Below are positions 49,101-56,907 of a stretch of 56,907 nucleotides of DNA, in pieces (position 1 is the stretch's first letter; each line of letters begins with the position of its first letter). Where the stretch lies: the NCBI GenBank assembly GCA_014905825.1, contig JACGCN010000104.1, forward strand, positions 1 to 56,907, read 5' to 3'. Source of the DNA: Lyophyllum atratum (lineage: Eukaryota; Basidiomycota; Agaricomycetes; Agaricales; Lyophyllaceae). The notes under the pieces are model-generated. The model did not search any database, was not told where the DNA came from, and saw only the letters and a program-made list of their open reading frames with translations. Position numbers and translations under genes: made by a program.

Positions 49101-50161
49101 ACGAGGAACTGAAGGTGCGCTAATCGGTTTCCCAGAGATGAATAACGGTAAACTGACATCGGCTTGTTCAGCGCGCCTTTGCTGTGACATCAGCCGGTAT
49201 CGAGGGTGGTAAGAACTTGGCGGAAAGCGCGCAGGATCTTGAGCGGACAAGGAAGGCCATCAACGTACAACTGGCGGAGTTCGATGGAGTCAAGAAGTCT
49301 CTTATGCGTGATTTGCAGAACCGTTGCGAGAAGGTCTGTCGTTTATACTTTCACTCGAGACCCGGGGCTCATGTTTTCCCCTACTTGCAGGTTGTAGAAC
49401 TAGAGATTCAGCTCGACGAAATCAAAGAGCAGTATAACAATGTGATTCGCAACAGCAACAGCAAAGCCCAGCAGAAGAAGATGGCATTCTTAGAGCGGAA
49501 CCTGGAGCAGCTAACGCTGGTTCAGAAACAGGTCAGGACCAAAGTTTTGTATGCCCGTTATCTATTCTTACGAAATCGGTGTGTCGGGAAGCTTGTGGAC
49601 CAGAACTCGAGCTTGAAGAAGGAGGCTGGGATTGCGGAACGGAAGCTACTTGCGCGAAACGAGCGGATACAAAATTGGAAGCCTCTGCTTCAGGATGCTG
49701 ACCGCCGGCTGTCGATTCAGAACCAGAAATTCGAGGCTCAATTGCAAGCAGTCAAGGAGCGCCTCGATCAGGCTCGTGGTAAGGGTTGATTTTTTTGTAT
49801 TCATTCGACATGTTTGGTTTATCCCCTTCTTAGCGCAAAAAGCGGCCACTGCGTCACCGCTTACCTTCGGCCGGATCGCGAAGCCGTTGCGAGGCGGGGG
49901 TGGGGCAGCGCCGCCTGCTGGGCCGATGCCCACAGCCATTGGTGGAGGAGTCGGGACGGCCAATCCGCTGGCGAGATTGCAGAACGAGGAGGGAGGGTGA
50001 GTGCTTCTTAATTGGATGTACCCTGAACGTGGATCTGACTTGACGGATCTTTTTTTCTTGGGCAGATCTTGTAAGTGTTTAGTTTGGAGGTATCTATGTG
50101 TGCTGACTTTGGGCGACTGTGTGCAGCGAAACGGGCATCGTGGTTCTTCAACTCTCGGTGA
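46172..50161 (+). CDS. Conventional kinesin heavy chain (kinesin-1)
   Basis: Kinesin-1 is a processive plus-end motor that carries vesicles and organelles along microtubules. The motor head (about residues 1-335) has the start [18 protein letters not shown], the P-loop [23 protein letters not shown] (switch I), [12 protein letters not shown] (switch II) and [39 protein letters not shown] and the neck IRAKSIKN follow. A long coiled-coil stalk includes [32 protein letters not shown] and [16 protein letters not shown]. The tail has glycine-rich [14 protein letters not shown] and ends [10 protein letters not shown], a fungal-type tail. Around fifteen exons rejoin in frame. Exon 2-to-3 includes an 11-nt microexon and one intron starts with GC. 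The tail boundary has two possible splice readings near 50,064. Confidence 0.94.
46512..46522 (+). other. 11-nt microexon of kinesin-1
   Basis: TATTGTGAAAG lies between an acceptor ag ending at 46511 and a gtaatg donor at 46523. Joining it between AAAGA and ATGTCC gives [13 protein letters not shown], which is the conserved motor sequence. Confidence 0.7.
46701..46752 (+). other. GC-AG intron in kinesin-1 motor domain
   Basis: The intron begins GCGAGT and ends CGACAG, 52 nt long. Splicing joins TFTMM to [13 protein letters not shown], a junction conserved in fungal kinesin-1. No GT donor in the vicinity would preserve both blocks. A single T-to-C change is the only alternative. Confidence 0.65.
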
Positions 50162-50808
50162 GGAGGATGTGTGTGCTGTGTTCTGTTTTTGCAATACGTG
50201 TATCTCTCGCATATCATCTAGTAGTCGCAATGGCATAATTTCTCGGAAGACAAGCGGGAGGGCCTTACGTCATGAGGGCGGGGACCTGGATGGGCAACAA
50301 GAGCAAACATGACTAGGCCAAATTAGGCGCAATTGATCGGGCTGAAACACGGGAGAATAAATCTTGGGTATTGTCGTGGAGAAAATATTGCCTCCGTTCG
50401 AGCCAACGGTCAGGTTATTCGATGGGCGCCAACGCCTTGGTCCACGCGCGGTAGCCACCCACCGCCTCAATCCCAGCCCTGTCCCCGACCCCTTCCTGTC
50501 TTTCACAAGTCCTGCTCCAGTTCGGTACCCCCCTCAACATACACGCTAACCTTGTATGTCGCGTCCTCTAATTTTTTATTTTTTATTTTTTCAATTCCAA
50601 CATTACCCCTTCTGTTCTTAACCACGTCTTTGCTGGTCGACCTCTTCTTTGGCTTCCTTCCTGGTCGTTGCCTGACTTCTTTCTGTCTCTAGCTTTAATA
50701 CCCTTGCCGCCTGCTACTCTCCTGCATAATTCTCTCATCCAGTCAGTCTTCGCCATACCGCACTTCCGTCTTTCAAACTGACTCGCTGCAGCATATAATT
50801 AGCTTCAT
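50162..50808. promoter_or_regulatory. Intergenic region kinesin-1 / Pumilio with T-rich tract
   Basis: This 647-bp gap holds the long T-rich run at about 50,568-50,597 (repeats of ATTTTTT), within the pyrimidine-rich 50,500-50,700 stretch expected near a fungal promoter. I see no gene in it. Confidence 0.45.
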
Positions 50809-53763
50809 ATGTCCGGAAATTCCTCGCGCAAGCCCTCAGGTTCATCGACACATTCTGCAGCACACTCGCCGCTAGGCTCCCCCAGCCACGTACTATCCTT
50901 CCCCATGACGTCTTTGCGTTTCTCCGTCCTCATTGTTCTGTTCTTTTCAGGGTCTGAGAAATCTGAACCCCGTTACTGCAGCAAATATGTATAGCCTTGG
51001 CGTAGGCAGCGCGAACGGCCGCAAAGGACTTAATTCTGGCTGGCAGGTCCGTATCACGCGGCGTTCGTGTCCTAGTGTCCTAGAAGTAACCTTTTGCCTT
51101 TAGGTTTGGAACTCTGCCGCGCCATCATCAAGAAACGCGTCCGTCTCCTCCGCTCCCAGTGTCAACGATCTCCCCGACATGAACTATCGTGCCAACTACA
51201 ACGAAGGATGGGTGGGGTCAGGGTCGCGCTCAACGAGTGGCACTTGGTCCGAGGCCAATGACGGGCAGCAGCAGAAGGACCCCTCACCCGTGGTATGTGT
51301 TTACGTGCTCATTCGGTCAAGTATACTAACTCTTATTCAGGATGTTAACTCCCAATTAGGTTTGCATCACGCAAGGCCACATGCGAGGCAGGCCACAGCC
51401 TCTGGAAGACCCCAAAACAGCCAGTATTCTCCTCAACGTTATGATGGTGGACTTGGACAGGATAGCGGCCCACGCTTTCCGTCTGCTTCTTCACCAACGC
51501 GGCCTTTTGCAGCACCAGCGTACTCGGAACCTCAGAACGTCAACTCAAATGGCGCGGTCGGTCCCTATGGCACTCTTCAGGTTCCCAGTGCGGTAAATGA
51601 CGAGTTATCACTTGCTCTACGCGGTATGGTCGTCGAAGACGAATACTATCAGAATCGACAGCCGCCACCTGTCTCTCAGACCAGTCCTCATATTCGTGGC
51701 CCTCCCCAGCCTCGTCCCTTTAACGGATATCCGCCTCCGGAGTATAATCCATACTACATGGCTCCACCACGCGAATCCTTCGTCGATTATCATCAGTACG
51801 GGTATGGACACACTGACCCTTCCATGTACGGTTCTCCGGCTATGAACAACGCATCACCCGCTGGTCTTTATCCTGGCATGCCAACACCACAGATGTCGCA
51901 TCCAAACAACGTTCCTGTCCCTGATATACATCGTCCACATCCGGGAATGTTCTACGAATATGGAGCGGGCCATATGCCATCACAGTACTACTTCGCGAAC
52001 CCTCAGGCCGTCGTATACTCTCAGCCGCCGCCACCGCCACCGCCAAACCACTCACCGATGATGGCAGCTCAGGTCCCCGCAACGCTCATGGAAAAAAAGA
52101 GTGAACTACAGGTATATCAATGGAACATCGTTATCATTCTCTGCTAACATATTCCCGGCAGTATAATGTACACCAGCAATTGGCCTCACGGACCTTAATG
52201 TATAGCGCGATGAGATCCACACCATCCCCGCATCGGCAGGGCTACGGGGACTATACTCAGTTCCCTATTGTACTAACGGGGCCGCTGGGAATCTATGGTA
52301 ACCATCCTGCCGCCTATATGTACCCCAACATGCGTGGAGGGCGTCGGGGGCACGTCCCCGACGAGGCTGCAGTTGCCCTGCGCAGCCCTATTCTGGATGA
52401 GTTCCGTGGAAACAAGACGCGCAAATGGAACTCAGGGTACGTTTTATGGTTAAACACATTACGAATATGTGCCTGAATGATATATTGACCTATTAGGATA
52501 TTTTCGGATACATTGTCGAGTTTAGCGGCGACCAGCACGGGTCACGGTTCATCCAGCAGAAATTGGAAAGCGCGACGACTGAGGAGAAACAAGCCATTTT
52601 TGACGAGATTGTGCCTGCCAACACGCTTCAGCTGATTTCAGACGTATTTGGGAACTATGTAAGTCTTTGGAGATGCCCTCGATATTGAAACTGACTGTTC
52701 ACGCGCAACTCTTAGGTTATCCAGAAATTGTTTGAGCATGGAACACAGATACAGAAGACTCGTTTGGCGAATAGTATGGAAGGACGCATACTCGTCCTAT
52801 CATGCCAAATGTATGGTTGTCGCGTGGTACAGAAGGTAAATTTCAAGTCTCTTGTTATTTACATACCTCTCACAAGTCTTATAAAAGGCCATCGAGTACG
52901 TTCTCCCAGAGCAGCAAGCGTCCTTCGTGAAGGAGCTCGAACCGCACGTTCTCAGATGCGTTAAAGATGCCAACGGCAACCATGTATGTTTTGTTCCCGG
53001 GACGAGGCTCCATAACACTGACATGCGTGCGATGCAGGTAATCCAGAAGCTCATCGAACGAGTGTCGCCTGACCGTCTGGGCTTTGTACATATCTTCCGA
53101 GGCAACGTCTTCGATCTCGCAGCTCACCATACGGCTGTAGAGTCCTACAGCGGTGTCTCGAGCATCTTCCCGAAGAAAACACTCGGCCACTCATGGACGA
53201 GCTTCACAAGTATATGTCGAATTTAATGCTGGACCAGTTCGGGGTAAGCACAGTTCCTTGCCTCTCCTTTACTTGTCCTTATTTATCCCCTGAAGAACTA
53301 CGTTGTTCAATATGTCCTCGAGCACGGGAAGCCCCATGACAAGGCTCTTATAATTTCAAAGCTCCATGGGCAGATCTTGCCGTTGGCGCGACATAAATTT
53401 GCCTCAAACGTTTGCGAGAAGGCGCTAGGTCTGCGCTGACGCTGAGACTAGGCGGAAGCTCATCGAAGAAATCATTACTGTGAGGCCTGATGGTGTCAGT
53501 CCAATCACGGTATGATGAAGGATCAGTACGCGAGTACGTACTTCTTGTTGAAAACTATGTCCGTATCCGAGTGACTGAGCTTTCATCGTACAGACTATGT
53601 CCTTCAACGCGCAATGGTCGTTGCGGTCGGAGAGCAAAAGGAGATGCTCTTCAGTAAAGTCAAACCTCAGCTCATCAGCATGCGCAGATATTCTAGTGCT
53701 TACATCAAACATCTTGCCGCTAGTTCGTTTTCTATCCGTAACATTGCTCGACATGTTGACTGA
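50809..53763 (+). CDS. Pumilio/PUF RNA-binding protein, frameshifted
   Basis: PUF proteins bind 3' UTR UGUA elements and repress or localise mRNAs. The N-terminal half is low-complexity (Gln/Pro/Tyr/Ser). The PUF repeats begin at about 52,500 with [22 protein letters not shown] and continue [88 protein letters not shown], and [18 protein letters not shown]. The last helix ends IRNIARHVD. Four single-base indels break the frame: near 52,427 (missing G), 53,127 (missing C), 53,428 (extra G) and 53,510 (missing base). Each break leaves a conserved PUF repeat in the adjacent frame. I read this as base-call error rather than pseudogene. About eight introns. Confidence 0.85.
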
Positions 53764-54418
53764 CCACGCTTTGTCCAGTTGACCGACTTATCGAAAAGCA
53801 TTCCCCTACACCAAAACTTAATCATGCATTTCTCAACTAATACGTCCTGACCTAAGACAACCTCACTCGTTGATCCAACACTCGTCGTTCGTTTCCCTAC
53901 CTTTCATTCCACATTGCACCTCCACATCCTGGACTGCATCCATATTCATACCCTGCATGCTCTTATAATTCTGCAATACTCATCATTCTCGCTGCATCGC
54001 ATTGTTACGCACATGCACTTCGTCGAACACTATAATCGCACCGTGTCAATAGCTTCACTTTCGTACATAGTTCATGGTTGGATAGTTGGACATTATCTTT
54101 TGTTGTGCTGACCCCTCTTGTCATGATACACGTCCTATAATGGTTTGCTACCGCTACAGCATTTCGTACCAGCTTATCCCGACCATCCCTAGCCACATAT
54201 ACCGTCGTCTATAATCATTAGGACTCTGATTAGTCTTCCGACCAGTGTGAACCTGTGAAAGTTTTGCCATTTGATTGCTGGAACGAAAGTGACGTGTCGA
54301 AAGCAAAGTCGGCCAAATAGCGGAGCAATACTGCAACAGTACTACCCCCAAGTACCACTCCTTGCACCAATCCTCCTGGCCGCCTTGGACATCACTGACA
54401 ACCCTTTAGTGGCACCAA
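53764..54418. other. Intergenic region Pumilio / Sec16
   Basis: This 655-bp gap between the Pumilio stop and the Sec16 start contains no recognisable coding sequence, repeat or RNA gene. It probably holds the Pumilio 3' UTR and the Sec16 promoter. Confidence 0.4.
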
Positions 54419-56907
54419 ATGAACGGCGTAGAGGCCGCAGCCTCGCTTTTTGGCTCTGACGAGCCAGCTTCCGACCCCTTTGCTACCCTCGGAGAAGACA
54501 CAGCGCCTCGGTCTTCCGCTGAAGACTTATTCAACGAAGGCGGCGTGTCCAGCAATTCGAATTCCCTGTTCGATCCTCAAGGCGGTGACCTATTCGCTGC
54601 TGGGGACAGCACAGCGCAGGACACATCACAATTTTACACCCAACCCGAGTCGACTTCTGGCTATTCCACGGCTGGCACATACACCCACTCGGGCGCCGAC
54701 AGCACCAGTCAACAGGGTTGGTACGACCAACAAGGGCAATGGCAGAACTTCGAACAGCAGCAGAGTGCAGAACCGAGCTTCACATCACGTAATCTATCCC
54801 TACTTTCTTCATTTCGCATGAATTAAAGGTTGACCTGTACATTTTCTTGCAGCGTCGCCAAAGGCCTATACTCCTCAGCAACAACAACACAAGGCGACCA
54901 CAAATGTGTATGGATCTTATGCAGCGCAGAATGCATATACCCCGCCGGTCAATGCTGTAGCTCAGCTGCAGTCACCTTATGATCCCTACACACCGCCCAA
55001 CCAACGACTACTTATTTTCCTTCGCAACCCGCCGCTCCAGCCACTTCGAACGTATACGCCCTATGCTTATACACCCTCCACTGGTCAACAAGGCCCCACT
55101 TCTCAATACACCCCTTCATACGCCGGAGGTAGTCAAACATCTTATACGGCAGCACCGACTGAACATGGCCCTGCCAACGCCGTCATCATCGATTTCGGTT
55201 CCTCCTCCTGTGCCGGTTGCAGCAGCTACGATCACTCGACCCAAGGTCTCTAACGCATATGACCCACCATTCCCGACTACTGCCAAGGCCAATCGAGGAT
55301 TGCACGGACAGGATCTGGTCAACAAAACTATGGATATAACGCTTATGAAACTATGTCGCCCCCGGTAGGAGCTTACGCTCACCCGTCACAGACTTCACCA
55401 TATGTTTCACATACGCCTCCTCCTCCGCAAGGGACACCACCTCAACGACTCGCGCCGCCGCCGCCCGCCTCCTCAGCAGAATCTCGAATCCCTTCTCAGT
55501 CATTACCTCCGCCCCAGTGCGTAGTCCTGCGCTCCCTGTGCGATCTCCTTACATTCCAGGCGGCGGTTATGAGGCTCGTAACGTACCCGCGTCAGTTAAT
55601 GACTACGGTGGTGGTGTGACAGGTATCACGTCCCCCGAAACCGGGACCTTTGAAGAGTCTTCCACGCAAAGCAAACGTCAAGATGTCACTTCTTGGACCC
55701 CTCATGAGGCGCGACCGGTGCTGGCTTCCTCTGGCGTCTCGGAACACCGTTTGAAACTATGCCTCAACCCAGTATACAGACCCTGAAACAGTACACCCAG
55801 ACCTTGCCAAGGAATCCTTGAGCCATTACAATCCCTATTCCATCCCTTCGCAGGGTGTGGACGAGACCCCGCCACCCCAAAAGGTTTCTTTTGCACCCAG
55901 CCTAGGTTCTCCTCTGTCTTTAGCGTCCTCGTTACGAGCAAGTAGCCCTCATCAGTATGCCCTTCCTCCATCTCCAACCTCGAGTCAGCAATATGGCCGT
56001 TCAAGTCCGTTCTTGGACTCCGCCATCGTCACTGCAAAAAGGAGCGCGTCACCAAGGTCCTTCATGGAACCTCCGAGGGAGAAAACACCAGATATCGATG
56101 CCCACGCTCCATTGAAGGACACCACTCAGGCCGCTGCTGTCCGCTCACCCCAGCAGATGTTGAGTTCCCCACTACGCAGCTCGTCCCCTGCCTCGGTCCA
56201 TGGTAATGGAGTGTGGACCCCGCCCGTAGGAGTGGCAAATCCCTATCTTCCAAAATCGGTTGCCGGAAGCCAGGGGAATGCATCAACTGCAAATTACCGA
56301 ATGGACAACCCGGTATAGCGCCCGATCCCTACGCACCCAAATCACACACACTAATGGTTATAATGGGGAGCGAACCGCTTCTCCGAGCTCTTTGTTGCAC
56401 GATCTGCAACTGGAGGCGTGCCTGCTCCGAAGAACTACCCTTTGACGAACCCTTATGCACCTCCCAAAGCAGACATCCTCGTACCGGTCCATGTCGAATA
56501 GTTCTATGCTATCATCTACATCCACGAGCCCGGAGGATCCCTATGCGCCGTCTCAGCACAGTAAACGCATTCCTAGCGAAGCTGATTATGGGAATTATTC
56601 ATCAAGATACAATTACCCGAATGGCCAAGAGGCTAGCCATCCTTCCTTGCAACCCGAGTATCCCGTGCAAGAATTACCGGTGAAGCCGTTCCAGACCCCT
56701 TACGCTCCTTCTCCTTCGCTCTTGGGAGCCAACGATCCGCTGGGACGCACGTCGGCTCGCGTGCCAGTTTTAGTTTTGGCTTCGGCGGTAAACTTATAAC
56801 ATGCTTCCATGGTGCCGAATCCTTGAGCACTGGTTTCGATGTTGCGTTGTCATCTCGCAACTCGACAGGCGTCCACATTCGTGTTCTGAAAACACTCATA
56901 CCAGAAT
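54419..56907 (+). CDS. SEC16: COPII scaffold Sec16, 5' part, frameshifted
   Basis: Sec16 organises COPII vesicle budding at ER exit sites. The gene starts MNGVEAAASLFGSDEPASDP, and continues with Gln/Pro/Ser/Tyr-rich low-complexity sequence (YTPPVNAVAQLQ; TRPKVSNAYDPPFPTT; ETMSPPVGAYAHP; EDPYAPSQHSKRIPS). The start of the conserved central region is visible at the window end, FGFGGKLITCFHGAESLSTG, then VALSSRNSTGVHIRVLK, cut at 56,907. At least eight single-base frame breaks occur, including 54,996-54,998 (missing C), 55,059-55,061 (extra C), near 55,190, 55,300, 55,515, 55,760, 56,300 and 56,768-56,771 (missing T). The blocks between them are conserved, so base-call error is the simplest cause. 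An intron lies at about 54,790-54,852. Confidence 0.8.

Noticed and set aside
41527..50161. Tandem duplication of kinesin genes
   Set aside because: The two motors belong to different kinesin families and lie on opposite strands with distinct tails and intron positions.
53100..53520. Programmed ribosomal frameshifting in Pumilio
   Set aside because: Four different shifts of both signs without slippery motifs or structures are incompatible with a programmed event; base-call errors fit better.

Overview
This is a 57-kb piece of a filamentous basidiomycete nuclear genome, most likely an Agaricomycete. The genes are single-copy eukaryotic genes broken by many short (about 40-70 nt) GT-AG introns, intergenic gaps are mostly 60-500 bp, and neighbours often alternate in orientation. 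Several proteins have basidiomycete-style architectures: a SAM-RA-kinase Ste11, a proline-rich TAF13 and a metalloreductase with a long C-terminal linker. I saw no transposon, rRNA, CRISPR array or credible tRNA.

Layout. 0-3 kb: the 3' end of an unknown gene, then an HTD2-like mitochondrial 3-hydroxyacyl-thioester dehydratase, both full of single-base indels. 3.5-10.1 kb: histone H2B, a PRCC-domain protein and the MAPKKK Ste11. 10.2-19.6 kb, all minus strand: Trm1 tRNA methyltransferase, a metalloreductase gene lacking its flavin/NAD region, the copper chaperone Atx1, an APC/Mup1-type amino-acid permease and the exosome subunit Mtr3. 19.7-27 kb: NSRP1-like splicing regulator, an atypical kinase-like protein, a small RRM protein, TAF13 and a DUF4211 protein. 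27-35 kb: one very large uncharacterised protein with two C1-type zinc fingers. 35.2-41.3 kb: DPM2, TRAPPII subunit Trs120 and Vps55. 41.5-50.2 kb: kinesin-5, the elongation factor Elf1 and conventional kinesin-1. 50.8-56.9 kb: a Pumilio (PUF) RNA-binding protein and the 5' part of COPII scaffold Sec16.

The genes do not form a pathway cluster. They are housekeeping functions: RNA metabolism (Trm1, Mtr3, NSRP1, PRCC, RRM, Pumilio), transcription and chromatin (H2B, TAF13, Elf1), secretory and endosomal traffic (DPM2, Trs120, Vps55, Sec16), motors (kinesin-1, kinesin-5) and signalling (Ste11). I see no secondary-metabolite or defence island.

The strongest structural observation concerns sequence quality. 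Between about 3.5 and 52 kb I could join the exons I checked without any indel, with one possible exception in the metalloreductase gene. Both ends of the window carry many single-base indels in conserved genes while the protein stays conserved in the neighbouring frame. This looks like base-call error at the ends of a contig rather than gene death. The most interesting biology is the giant tandem-C1 protein, the metalloreductase that has lost its catalytic half, and a set of unusual gene-structure features: a start-codon-only exon, 9- and 11-nt microexons, a GC-AG intron, a 64-bp divergent promoter and a possible dual-start TRM1.
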